Of a stretch of DNA of 64,000 bases, positions 40,104-48,129 are shown in pieces (position 1 is the first letter of the stretch; each line of letters starts with the position of its first letter). The stretch is from an uncultured Bacteroidales bacterium (GTDB lineage Bacteria; Bacteroidota; Bacteroidia; Bacteroidales; Paludibacteraceae): positions 1 through 64,000 of the forward strand of contig CACYZT010000014.1 of NCBI GenBank assembly GCA_902778935.1, in the 5' to 3' direction. Under the pieces are notes generated by a model. The model saw only the letters and a program-made list of their open reading frames with translations. It did not search any database and was not told where the DNA came from. Position numbers and translations under genes: made by a program.

Positions 40104-40739
40104 ATGAGAAAAATTTGTATTCTGCTGTTTGTATGCAGTTTGCTGCCTTTGGTCACTCAGGCAGAGACGAAAGAGACCCGTAGTGCGCTCAAACATGAGG
40201 TGCGTATCGGTTACGGCGACCCGATGTTCGAGACGATGCGCTGGAAAGATGAACCCACCAAACTTGGTGTGCCCATGAATGCGCGTCAACACTACCGCTA
40301 TACCGGACATCTCTACGGCGAGTATATGTACCGCGTCAACTCATGGCTCGGCGTGGGCGGTCAAGTCGATTTCGGAGCTACGATGTTTGACTACAACTCC
40401 TATCAGCTCGACAACCGGGGCAACCAGTTCCTTGCGTCCAGCGAGTACCGCTATTTCTACGACGTGTGTATCATGCCCTCCGTGCGTTTCACTTATTTCC
40501 ACCGCGATTGGGTCAACCTCTATTCGGGGCTGCAACTCGGTCCGGGTATCCATGCCGATTACCGCGGACGTTGTGAAGTGGGCGCTGCGTTCGGACTGAC
40601 AGCGCTTGGCGTGTCTGTGGGACGGGACCACTGGTTCGGTACTGCCGAGTTCGGCGGACTGAGTAACATCCAGTCCCTCACCGCCATCTATCTGATTTGG
40701 ACCAAATGGTTTAATATCTCCGTCGGATATAGATTTTAA
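40104..40739 (+). CDS. Outer-membrane beta-barrel protein
   Basis: A 211-residue exported protein (signal peptide MRKICILLFVCSLLPLVTQA). The rest is amphipathic beta-strands with Tyr and Phe (YTGHLYGEYMYRVNSWLGVG), ending in WFNISVGYRF, a typical barrel end. It lies 49 nt after the TonB receptor and is probably co-transcribed. Family not identified. Confidence 0.7.
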   Translation: MRKICILLFVCSLLPLVTQAETKETRSALKHEVRIGYGDPMFETMRWKDEPTKLGVPMNARQHYRYTGHLYGEYMYRVNSWLGVGGQVDFGATMFDYNSYQLDNRGNQFLASSEYRYFYDVCIMPSVRFTYFHRDWVNLYSGLQLGPGIHADYRGRCEVGAAFGLTALGVSVGRDHWFGTAEFGGLSNIQSLTAIYLIWTKWFNISVGYRF

Positions 40740-40777
40740 GGATTTGAAGATTTGAGGATTTGAAGATTATGAAGATT
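40739..40777 (+). repeat. GATTTGAA/GATTATGAA junction tract with duplicated start codons
   Basis: The TAA stop (40737-40739) runs into about three GATTTGAA-type units and two GATTATGAA units. The last units supply in-frame ATGs at 40769 and 40778 and a TTG at 40760. This is the reverse complement of the unit at 34671-34721. Confidence 0.85.
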
Positions 40778-42082
40778 ATGAAACGCAATATATTTTTAGT
40801 TAGCATACTGGTTCTGGCGTTCGTTTCCTGTCAGGTGGACAAGAAAGACTACACTTCGTTTGTCAAGGACGCCGCAGGGTATCATGTGATTAGCGACGGT
40901 GAAGTCAATCTGGACAACCAGTTCCCCGTTTGGGCGGACCAGATGGGTAATGTGCCTTCCGATGTTGATCCGTGTGACCCGGACGGTTATAACCAGGTGG
41001 AAGGCAAATCGACCTTCATGCAGATGTTCTCGCCGTTGATGAACATGATTACGTACGCCACGGTGCACCAGATCGTCGGCACGTATCAGTCGGAGTACAA
41101 AGGTCTGCCGATCATCCTTTCGGGTAACATGTATGTGCCGCGTTCGAAGAAATGCCGTGGTCTGATTATGGCATGCCATTATACCTACGCAGCCCTGAGC
41201 GAGTCGCCTTCGCAAGGGCCGACCCTCTCTGCGCTCTTGGCGACCAAAGGCTATGCAGTCGTGGACGCGGACTTGGTAGGTTTCGGCGTTACCTATCAGA
41301 TGGTACACCCCTATCTCGATAAGTTGGCTACAGGACAAGCCATCGCCGATTTCGGACGCCTGGCAAGACCCTTCCTCGAAGCAAACGGTTATACCTTCGA
41401 AACCGACGATATCTTCCTCTTCGGTTACTCGCAAGGCGGTCATGGCGCGGTGGCTACACAGGAGTTCATCGAGTCGCACCCCGATTATTACGCCGACCTG
41501 CCTTTGACCAAAGTGTTCTGCGGCGGTGGTCCGTATGACCCGAAGGTGACGTACGATGTGGCGAAAGCGACTGATGTTATCGGTTTTCCGGCTGTCGTAC
41601 CGATGTTCCTGCAAGGTACTATCTATGCCAACGACCTCAATGACCCGACGCTCGCTATGCCTATTACCGAAGAAGATTTCCTCTCGGACGAGATGCTCAA
41701 GGATGACCGCTATAAGACATGGCTCAACAGCAAGGCTTATACCATGGACCAGGTCAACCTGCTTATGAAAAATATAGGTTGCGGCAAGTTCTCTACTATC
41801 CTCCGCCCCGAGGCGATGGAGGAGAGCTATCCGCAGAACACTATCCTCTTCGCCAAACTCAAAGAGAACGCCACTACCGATTTCTGCCCTGTCACGCCGA
41901 TGTATATCTTCCACTCCAAGGGCGATGATGTGGTCACGTTTGAGAATGCGGAGATTCTTCAGCGCTCCTTCCGCGAACTCGGCACCGACGAGAGTAAGAT
42001 TGAGTACGATTTCGATGACTACGGTTCGCATCGTTCCGGTCTGCTCAAGTTCCACATGAAAGTGCTCAAAATGCTCAATTAG
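40778..42082 (+). CDS. Alpha/beta-hydrolase lipoprotein (secreted lipase/esterase-like)
   Basis: A lipoprotein (MKRNIFLVSILVLAFVSC) of about 434 residues from the ATG at 40778; repeat-derived in-frame starts lie 9 and 18 nt upstream. The nucleophile elbow is FGYSQGGHG (Ser). The late catalytic residues are likely Asp in FHSKGDDVVTF and His in YGSHRSG. The overall plan resembles secretory lipase/dipeptidyl-peptidase-type hydrolases. The substrate is unknown. It may belong to the same transcription unit as the TonB receptor and barrel protein, which would suggest an ester-linked ligand (inference). Confidence 0.8.
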   Translation: MKRNIFLVSILVLAFVSCQVDKKDYTSFVKDAAGYHVISDGEVNLDNQFPVWADQMGNVPSDVDPCDPDGYNQVEGKSTFMQMFSPLMNMITYATVHQIVGTYQSEYKGLPIILSGNMYVPRSKKCRGLIMACHYTYAALSESPSQGPTLSALLATKGYAVVDADLVGFGVTYQMVHPYLDKLATGQAIADFGRLARPFLEANGYTFETDDIFLFGYSQGGHGAVATQEFIESHPDYYADLPLTKVFCGGGPYDPKVTYDVAKATDVIGFPAVVPMFLQGTIYANDLNDPTLAMPITEEDFLSDEMLKDDRYKTWLNSKAYTMDQVNLLMKNIGCGKFSTILRPEAMEESYPQNTILFAKLKENATTDFCPVTPMYIFHSKGDDVVTFENAEILQRSFRELGTDESKIEYDFDDYGSHRSGLLKFHMKVLKMLN

Positions 42083-42145
42083 TCTTTTCGCCTTCGCCCG
42101 CAAGGCTAAAGATGAACTAAAAAACTGAATAAATAACTCTAAAAT

Positions 42146-42176
42146 TTGCATATATCAGAAAAAAGCAGTACCTTTG
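42146..42176 (+). promoter_or_regulatory. Promoter of 161-residue lipoprotein gene
   Basis: TTG, 20 nt, TACCTTTG; 48 nt before the ATG at 42225. Confidence 0.85.
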
Positions 42177-42224
42177 CAGCGAATTTTATAGAACATTCTA
42201 ATTAACAACTAAAAACATTTGAAA

Positions 42225-42710
42225 ATGAAGAATTATTGGTTTGTACTGCTCGCAGTCCTTATCGGATTTGCAAGCTGTGAGAAATCGAAAGTAGATCAGC
42301 GTGACGCATTCGTTGGTACGTATGAGTATGTTACGGAGGGTGAGATGACTTTTGGCACTTTCGTTCCCGGCATTGACCCGACGCTGCCCCTCGACACCGA
42401 AGGTACCTACAAGATTTCCAAACTCGGCGACAAGGACACCGTCCTCATCTCTGAGGCTATCGACGGAAAATTGGACCCCTTCAAAGCTGTCGTAAAGGGT
42501 AACAAACTTGAGTTCGTACAAGACGAATTCGGTGCCAAGTCGCAAAATTTCGAGGTTGTCTTAACCATCGATAACAAAATCGCTGTCTTGGAGAACGATA
42601 CCCTTTCCTGGGAGGCTGACAATGTGCTGTGCGTAGGTAAATTCCTCGGCATCACGATTGAGGGCGAGGGCTACGTTACTATGAAATCTACCAAGAAAGC
42701 CCTTAAATAA
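42225..42710 (+). CDS. Hypothetical small lipoprotein
   Basis: A 161-residue lipoprotein (MKNYWFVLLAVLIGFASC). I prefer ATG 42225 to the in-frame TTG six bases earlier. The mature part is a likely single beta-barrel domain (DAFVGTYEYVTEGEMTFGTF, GKLDPFKAVVKGNKLEFVQ), similar in size to other lipocalin-like proteins of Bacteroidales, but no family is certain. It has its own promoter; the thioesterase gene follows after 109 nt. Confidence 0.72.
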   Translation: MKNYWFVLLAVLIGFASCEKSKVDQRDAFVGTYEYVTEGEMTFGTFVPGIDPTLPLDTEGTYKISKLGDKDTVLISEAIDGKLDPFKAVVKGNKLEFVQDEFGAKSQNFEVVLTIDNKIAVLENDTLSWEADNVLCVGKFLGITIEGEGYVTMKSTKKALK

Positions 42711-42819
42711 GATTTCGAAAATGTGAATGGGCTGACATTACCCGAGTGAATTGCAGCGAACATTGGTGTCGCTGCATTTCGTTTCGGGCTTTGTTATTCT
42801 CATTAGGTTTGAGAAAGAA

Positions 42820-43614
42820 ATGAACCAATATACGCATCGATATTCGCTTACGGCGGCAGACATGGATACGCGTTATAGAATGACGCCCAACGCCGTGCTG
42901 CTCTATTATCAGGATTGTTGGGCGCGATATATGTCGTGCCTCCATCTCGCGGCGTTTGACATCGTTAAGCACAACCGTCTGTGGATTATTACCGAGTTTA
43001 ACGCTTGGTTCGAAGAGCAGACTGCCCTATGGTCGGAGAATATCGATGTCACCGTTTGGAACAGCGAAGTGACTGCTCTCCGTCTATACGCCGAGTTCCG
43101 CGTGCATCGGTCGGATGGGGTAGAAGTGGCGCATGGTTACGGCTGTTGGACCCTGCTGGATACCGAGACTCATCGCCTCGCGCCAATGACACCGTTCCTG
43201 CCGCAGATACCTGTTCTTCCGGAGATGACCTCCGAGAGCCATAAGAAACGACGCTTCCCTGCCGAAGGCACACCGCTCCAACAGATTGAGCACCGCGTCA
43301 ACCCGATTAACCTCGATTTTAACGGTCACGTCAACAATCGCACCTATCTCTCTATCGCCATGCAATCAGCGGACGAAGCCTTCATGGACGCGTACGCTAT
43401 TCATTGCCTTTCTATTCATTGGCTCAAAGAGACCTTCTTGGGCGACACGCTCTTATGCCGCCTGACCTTGCTGCCCAACGAAACCGACGAACACGTCTAT
43501 CACTATCTCCATTCCATCTCTCGTAACGATGACGAGACCGCCGCGCAGGTCTATTCCGAGTGGCTCCCACGTACCGAGCAGATTGACGTCTCCCTCCGTG
43601 CACCGAGAGATTAA
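42820..43614 (+). CDS. Acyl-ACP thioesterase
   Basis: A 264-residue cytoplasmic enzyme of the bacterial acyl-ACP thioesterase family (double hot-dog fold), which releases fatty acids from acyl carrier protein. The N-terminal hot-dog has AADMDTRYRMTPNAVLLYYQ and the second repeat has NLDFNGHVNNRTYLSIAM, with the conserved Asn and His of the active site (HVNN). The start is ATG 42820 (MNQYTHRYSLT); an upstream frame extends but lacks family sequence. It converges with the AraC gene, with adjacent stop codons. Confidence 0.88.
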   Translation: MNQYTHRYSLTAADMDTRYRMTPNAVLLYYQDCWARYMSCLHLAAFDIVKHNRLWIITEFNAWFEEQTALWSENIDVTVWNSEVTALRLYAEFRVHRSDGVEVAHGYGCWTLLDTETHRLAPMTPFLPQIPVLPEMTSESHKKRRFPAEGTPLQQIEHRVNPINLDFNGHVNNRTYLSIAMQSADEAFMDAYAIHCLSIHWLKETFLGDTLLCRLTLLPNETDEHVYHYLHSISRNDDETAAQVYSEWLPRTEQIDVSLRAPRD

Positions 43615-44520
43615 TCAGGACGCTTGGCCACGCATGTATTCACCGGGAGTGATACCGGTTTTGTTTTTGAACATGCGCGTGAAATGATGCGGGTAATCGA
43701 AGCCGAGCATGTATGCCGTTTCGCTGATGCTACGGCCGCTCATGAGGATATTTTTCGCGATTCGGATGATGTACGATTGTATATATTCCTTGGCGGAAGC
43801 ACCTGTCGCCTGTTTCACCAAATCTCCGAAATAGCCCGCTGAATACGCCATCTCCGAGGCACAATAAGCAACGGTCGGCAAGCCCATCTCGGCTTGCCGG
43901 CTTTCGTAGTAATACTTGTCCAACAAGGCGTGAAAACGCTTCAGTATATCCGGCTCAGAAGCGGTAATCCGTGCATTCTGCCGCCAATAAGCCCGCTGGC
44001 AGTAATCCAAAATCAGCCTAAGATAGCTGACGATAATATTCCGTAGCGCAGAGCTGTCTTTGTGGGCTTTCAGTTCTTCGCGCAGAGCGCTTATAAGCAT
44101 CTCAATCGCGTCCCACTCTTTCGGTTCCAAAGGCAGCGAATCCGTAAAGAAATACGAGAAGAAATTATATTCCGTTATATGTGCTTCCAAGTCCGTTTTG
44201 CTCATCAGTTCCGGTGACCACAGAACTGCCCAGCCGTTCAGAAAGAGCGGATTACCGTCATCCTCTTTACCGCCTATCTGTCCGGGCGCAACGGCAATAA
44301 CCGACCATTCGCTTACCTGTACAGGCCGCACGCCGTACGACAAGTTCTGCGGAAACTCCCGTTGGATAAACAACCCATAAACCCCGTAACTGTTCATACT
44401 TGTCCTAACGCCTTTCTCCAGTTCATCGAAATGAACCACACTAATCAGCGGATGTAGAATTTCCGCCTCCAAATGCCGCGCATACACGTTCGGCTCACGT
44501 ATGTTCAGGACTTTTTTCAT
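43615..44520 (-). CDS. AraC-family transcriptional regulator
   Basis: A 301-residue regulator. The first 190 residues form a cupin-like sensor domain (VYGLFIQREFPQNLSYGVRP). The C-terminal 100 residues hold the double helix-turn-helix (MGLPTVAYCASEMAYSAGYF, then SISETAYMLGFDYPHHFTRM and the conserved GITPGEYM). I start at ATG 44520, since the promoter -7 box lies at 44540-44547. It is divergent from the cyclophilin-like/Fe-ADH/flavoprotein genes and probably controls them. The arrangement recalls YqhC-YqhD of E. coli. Confidence 0.9.
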   Translation of the reverse strand: MKKVLNIREPNVYARHLEAEILHPLISVVHFDELEKGVRTSMNSYGVYGLFIQREFPQNLSYGVRPVQVSEWSVIAVAPGQIGGKEDDGNPLFLNGWAVLWSPELMSKTDLEAHITEYNFFSYFFTDSLPLEPKEWDAIEMLISALREELKAHKDSSALRNIIVSYLRLILDYCQRAYWRQNARITASEPDILKRFHALLDKYYYESRQAEMGLPTVAYCASEMAYSAGYFGDLVKQATGASAKEYIQSYIIRIAKNILMSGRSISETAYMLGFDYPHHFTRMFKNKTGITPGEYMRGQAS

Positions 44521-44539
44521 AACGGCTGTAATTTGGCTG

Positions 44540-44570
44540 CAAAGGTACAAATTTTATACGAAATATGCAA
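44540..44570 (-). promoter_or_regulatory. Promoter of AraC regulator gene
   Basis: On the minus strand, TTG, exactly 20 nt, TACCTTTG; 19 nt before the ATG. Confidence 0.85.
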
Positions 44571-44663
44571 AAATGGCAGCCAAAAAATGATGTTTTTCTG
44601 TGTTTTCTGCAAAAATGGTAGTTATTTGGCAAATTTATGTTATTCTATATCCGCAAAATGCTA

Positions 44664-44671
44664 TACCTTTG
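44664..44671 (+). promoter_or_regulatory. -7 box of cyclophilin-like gene, weak -33
   Basis: TACCTTTG 26 nt before the ATG at 44698. The base triplet 20 nt further up is TAT rather than TTG, so this promoter may need an activator, perhaps the divergent AraC protein. Confidence 0.55.
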
Positions 44672-44697
44672 CACTTGAATTTGAAAAAGGAGATATT

Positions 44698-45231
44698 ATG
44701 AAACGTTTTGTAACACTTGTTTTTGCATTGAGCACAATAACCCTTATGGCGCAAACATCAATTAACGTCATCGTGGGTTCGAAGACTTTTACCGCCACGC
44801 TCGCAGATTCCGAAACCGGCGAAGCCTTTGCCGCCCTTTTGCCCTTAACGATCACGATGAACGAACTGAACGGCAATGAGAAATACCATTACCTGAATTC
44901 GTCTCTCCCCACCGCCGCGTACCAACCCCGCACTATCCATGCCGGCGATCTGATGCTCTACGGCAACAACTGCGTGGTCCTTTTCTACGAGACCTTCAAC
45001 AGCAGTTATTCCTATACCCGTATCGGCGCAATAGACAACCCTTCTGGCCTTGCTTCCGCTCTCGGTTCCGGCGATGTCTCCGTCCGTTTTGAGAATGGAG
45101 GTACCACCGAAAACTTCACCCCAAAGGTACAAGGTGACAAAACACCAAGTACAAAGATTCTCCGTGACGGACAATTGTTCATAAAGCACAATGGAGCGAC
45201 GTACAATGTACAAGGAGTAAAGGTAAAATAG
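44698..45231 (+). CDS. Secreted cyclophilin-like fold protein with T9SS-like tail
   Basis: A 177-residue protein with a signal peptide (MKRFVTLVFALSTITLMAQ) and a cyclophilin-like domain (FTATLADSETGEAFAALLPL, MNELNGNEKYHYL, AGDLMLYGNNCVVLFYETF, YSYTRIGAI). This family is often found next to AraC regulators and redox enzymes in Bacteroidales. The C-terminus (ILRDGQLFIKHNGATYNVQG) resembles T9SS-related tails. It starts at ATG 44698 just after a -7 box. Its activity is unknown; peptidyl-prolyl isomerase activity should not be assumed. Confidence 0.82.
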   Translation: MKRFVTLVFALSTITLMAQTSINVIVGSKTFTATLADSETGEAFAALLPLTITMNELNGNEKYHYLNSSLPTAAYQPRTIHAGDLMLYGNNCVVLFYETFNSSYSYTRIGAIDNPSGLASALGSGDVSVRFENGGTTENFTPKVQGDKTPSTKILRDGQLFIKHNGATYNVQGVKVK

Positions 45232-45251
45232 TACTTTTCTGCCCGTTATGT

Positions 45252-45282
45252 TTGTTTATTTGATAAAAAAGTAGTAACTTTG
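45252..45282 (+). promoter_or_regulatory. Promoter of Fe-ADH operon
   Basis: TTG, 20 nt, TAACTTTG; 54 nt before the ATG at 45337. Confidence 0.8.
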
Positions 45283-45336
45283 CACCGAAAACAAATAATA
45301 TATTCATTAACGCAAATAATTAAACAATAATAAGCT

Positions 45337-46524
45337 ATGCAAAACTTTGATTATCAGACACCGACACGTCTTATTTTTGGTGAGGGCGTAGTAGAGAAAC
45401 TGCAGAAAGTGATGAGCGGTTTCGGCAAGAAAATCCTCCTGACTTACGGCGGAGGCAGTATTAAGAAGATTCCGGCTTTCAGAGGTAAAGCAGGCAGTTT
45501 GTATGATTATGTGCGCGAGGCACTCAAGGACTTTGAGATAGTGGAACTGCCTGGTATTCAGCCGAATCCGAAATATAATCCTTCGGTATTGGAAGGTGTA
45601 CGTCTGTGCAAGGAGCACAAGGTGGATGTGATTCTTTCGGTTGGCGGCGGAAGTGTGTTGGATTGCTCGAAGGCGATCGCTGCTGGCGCTTGTTATGAGG
45701 GCGAGCCGTGGGATTTGATTTCGTACAAAGTGAAAGCGCAGGCAGCTCTGCCGATTGTGGATATTATCACGTTAGCGGCTACTGGAAGTGAGTACGACTG
45801 CGGTGGTGTGATTTCCCGCACGGAGACGAATGACAAGATTGGTTATTTGGATCGGCACTTGTTCCCTGCCGTTTCGTTCTTGGACCCGACATACACGTTC
45901 TCGGTTAGCCGGAAACAGACTGCGGCGGGTATTGCGGACGCGATGAACCACACCATGGAGCAGTATTTTGTGGAGGACGCGACGCTGCTCAATGACGGTT
46001 TCTGCGAGTCGATGTTACGCAGCCTCATGGCGAACGGGCGTAAGTGCATCGAGAATCCGGAGGATTACAAGGCGCGCGCGGAGATGATGCTGGCTTGTAC
46101 GTACGGTTGCAACGGTATTTTGGCGCTCGGTAATAGCGAGAGCGGATGGCCTTGCCACGGAATTGAGCACGCTTTGAGTGCGTATTACGACATTACGCAC
46201 GGCGAGGGTCTGGCGATCATTACGCCGCGTTGGATGAAGCATATTCTGAACGAGCACACCTTGCCGCGGTTCGTTAAATACGGCGTGAATGTGTTCGGTA
46301 TTGACGCTTCGCTGGACGAGTGGACGATTGCCAACAAAGCTATCGAAGCGACGTACGCATTCTTTGAGTCTATCGGCATCCCGATGCACCTGCGCGAAGT
46401 GGGAATTGACGACAGCCGTCTCGACGAAATGGCACATCATATCGCTGTAAATGAGGGGCTTGAGAATGCTTACGCGGCTCTGACTGAAAAAGACATCAAA
46501 GAGATCTTGGTGGCAAGTTTGTAA
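45337..46524 (+). CDS. Iron-containing (BDH/YqhD-type) alcohol dehydrogenase
   Basis: A 395-residue group III alcohol dehydrogenase. It has an NAD(P)-binding N-terminal domain (TYGGGSIKKI, LSVGGGSVLDCSKAIAAG) and a helical metal-binding domain with the ligand set in GIADAMNHTMEQ (Asp, His), CHGIEHALSAYYDITHGEG (two His). It closely resembles butanol dehydrogenase BdhA and YqhD, which reduce a range of aldehydes. It heads an operon with an iron-sulfur flavoprotein, a CMD-cupin protein and an alpha/beta hydrolase. I infer a role in detoxifying reactive carbonyls. Confidence 0.93.
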   Translation: MQNFDYQTPTRLIFGEGVVEKLQKVMSGFGKKILLTYGGGSIKKIPAFRGKAGSLYDYVREALKDFEIVELPGIQPNPKYNPSVLEGVRLCKEHKVDVILSVGGGSVLDCSKAIAAGACYEGEPWDLISYKVKAQAALPIVDIITLAATGSEYDCGGVISRTETNDKIGYLDRHLFPAVSFLDPTYTFSVSRKQTAAGIADAMNHTMEQYFVEDATLLNDGFCESMLRSLMANGRKCIENPEDYKARAEMMLACTYGCNGILALGNSESGWPCHGIEHALSAYYDITHGEGLAIITPRWMKHILNEHTLPRFVKYGVNVFGIDASLDEWTIANKAIEATYAFFESIGIPMHLREVGIDDSRLDEMAHHIAVNEGLENAYAALTEKDIKEILVASL

Positions 46525-46549
46525 GAACAAAACATCACACATCAAACAT

Positions 46550-47065
46550 ATGAACATTCTTATTCTTCAGGCTTCGCCGAGAGCGAAGGGTAACACCGCT
46601 TGGATGGCGGACGAGTACAAGAATGCAGCTGAGGCTGCAGGTCATAACGTGACGCTCGTGAACGTGTCGCACAAACATATCGCCGGCTGTCTGGCGTGCG
46701 AGTACTGCCACGGCAAGGGCAACGGTGCGTGCATCCAGAAAGACGACATGCAGGAACTATATCCGTTGATGGCAGAGGCAGAAGCACTCGTTCTGGCGGC
46801 TCCTATTTATTATTTCACACTTTGCGCGCAGATCCAAGCGCCTATTCAGAGAATGTACTGCGTCAACGCACCGGCTAAGGTAAAGAAGATGGCGTTGCTT
46901 TGTTCGTCTTATTCGCCGGGTGTGTATGATGGTGCAACGGCTGAGTTCCGCGACATCTGCAACTACTGGCATGCCGAGATTATGGGCGTTGTAACCGCCA
47001 AGATCGACGAGCAGAAAACCGATGCTACAAAACAGAAAATCGTTGATTTGGTAGCAAAGTTATGA
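46550..47065 (+). CDS. Iron-sulfur flavoprotein/NADPH-dependent FMN reductase-like
   Basis: A 171-residue flavodoxin-fold protein. The FMN phosphate loop is QASPRAKGNT and the isoalloxazine loop is AAPIYYFTLC. A compact cysteine motif C-x2-C-x2-C-x7-C (CLACEYCHGKGNGAC) is the one that binds a 4Fe-4S cluster in Isf-type iron-sulfur flavoproteins. Such proteins reduce quinones, oxygen or peroxide using ferredoxin or NAD(P)H electrons. It overlaps the next gene by 4 nt. A homologue lies at 63456-63998. Confidence 0.87.
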   Translation: MNILILQASPRAKGNTAWMADEYKNAAEAAGHNVTLVNVSHKHIAGCLACEYCHGKGNGACIQKDDMQELYPLMAEAEALVLAAPIYYFTLCAQIQAPIQRMYCVNAPAKVKKMALLCSSYSPGVYDGATAEFRDICNYWHAEIMGVVTAKIDEQKTDATKQKIVDLVAKL

Positions 47066-48129
47066 GAAAATTTACGATCCTCGCTTTGGCTGTATTGTTA
47101 GTTGCATGCAGTTCAAAGCAACAGACAGAAACAAAAGATATGAACCAACTTTCATTTACAACGGAACAGGCGGCGTGGATGAGTGCTATCGCTTGCGATG
47201 AGGCTAAGGGAGACCTGGTGGCGTTGGAGTCGGCTATTCATAAAGGCTTAGAGGCTGAGTTGACGGTTAGTCAGATCAAGGAAGCACTCTCGCAGTTGTA
47301 TGCATACACGGGTTTTCCGAGAAGTCTGAATGCGCTGGGTGTTTTGCAGCGTGTTATCGGCGACCGTCAGGCGAAAGGCGTGAAAGTTCTTATGGGGGAG
47401 GATGCAAGTCCGCTCAGCGATGACTACGATGCACTTAAAGAAGGTACGCGCGTGCAGACGCAGTTGGTGGGCAAGTCTTTTGATTATGAGTTCGCACCGG
47501 CTACGGATTATTACCTGAAGGCGCACTTGTTCGGGGATATTTTTGCCCGCGATAACTTGACATACGCTGACCGCGAGTTGGTGACCGTTTCTGCGTTGAG
47601 CGGTCTAGAAGGCGTGGAACCGCAACTGAAAGCACACATCGCTGGCGCACGCAATATGGGCGTGAGTGAAGAACATTTGCAAGGCATTGTGGTGGCTCTC
47701 GCGGCAAATGGGCTTCTGTCCGAAGCAGGGCGCTTGGCAGGATTGCTTCAAACGGAATGGCCGCAAGGCAAACCTAATGATGCTTATGCGCAGTATTTCG
47801 TGGGGCAGAGTTTTCTGCAACCGTATTTGGGCGGCGTAGCGAATGTGACGTTTGAGCCGCGTTGCCGCAATAACTGGCATGTTCACCACGGAGCGGTTCA
47901 GGTGCTGATCTGCGTGAGCGGCAAGGGTTGGTATCAGGAGTGGAACAAACCCGCTGTTGCGCTTACTCCGGGAAAGGTGATTGCTATTCCTGAAGGTGTC
48001 AAACACTGGCATGGAGCCGCGGCGGACTCATGGATGCAGCACTTGGCAATCCACACTCAAGAGCAACCGGGTGCGACGAACGAATGGCTCGAACCGGTTA
48101 GCGATGCGCAATACAATTCTTTACAATAA
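47062..48129 (+). CDS. Exported CMD-domain/cupin fusion lipoprotein
   Basis: A 355-residue lipoprotein (FTILALAVLLVAC). Two carboxymuconolactone-decarboxylase-like segments (about 35-120, IKEALSQLYAYTGFPRSLNA, and 150-240, ELVTVSALSGLEG) are followed by a cupin domain (about 260-355) with metal ligands in NNWHVHHGAVQ and VKHWHGA. The CMD parts lack the AhpD-type CxxC, so they are probably not peroxidase active. CMD-cupin fusions occur next to quinone and aldehyde stress genes. Start overlaps the upstream stop; the stop overlaps the next start by one base. Confidence 0.87.
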   Translation: MRKFTILALAVLLVACSSKQQTETKDMNQLSFTTEQAAWMSAIACDEAKGDLVALESAIHKGLEAELTVSQIKEALSQLYAYTGFPRSLNALGVLQRVIGDRQAKGVKVLMGEDASPLSDDYDALKEGTRVQTQLVGKSFDYEFAPATDYYLKAHLFGDIFARDNLTYADRELVTVSALSGLEGVEPQLKAHIAGARNMGVSEEHLQGIVVALAANGLLSEAGRLAGLLQTEWPQGKPNDAYAQYFVGQSFLQPYLGGVANVTFEPRCRNNWHVHHGAVQVLICVSGKGWYQEWNKPAVALTPGKVIAIPEGVKHWHGAAADSWMQHLAIHTQEQPGATNEWLEPVSDAQYNSLQ

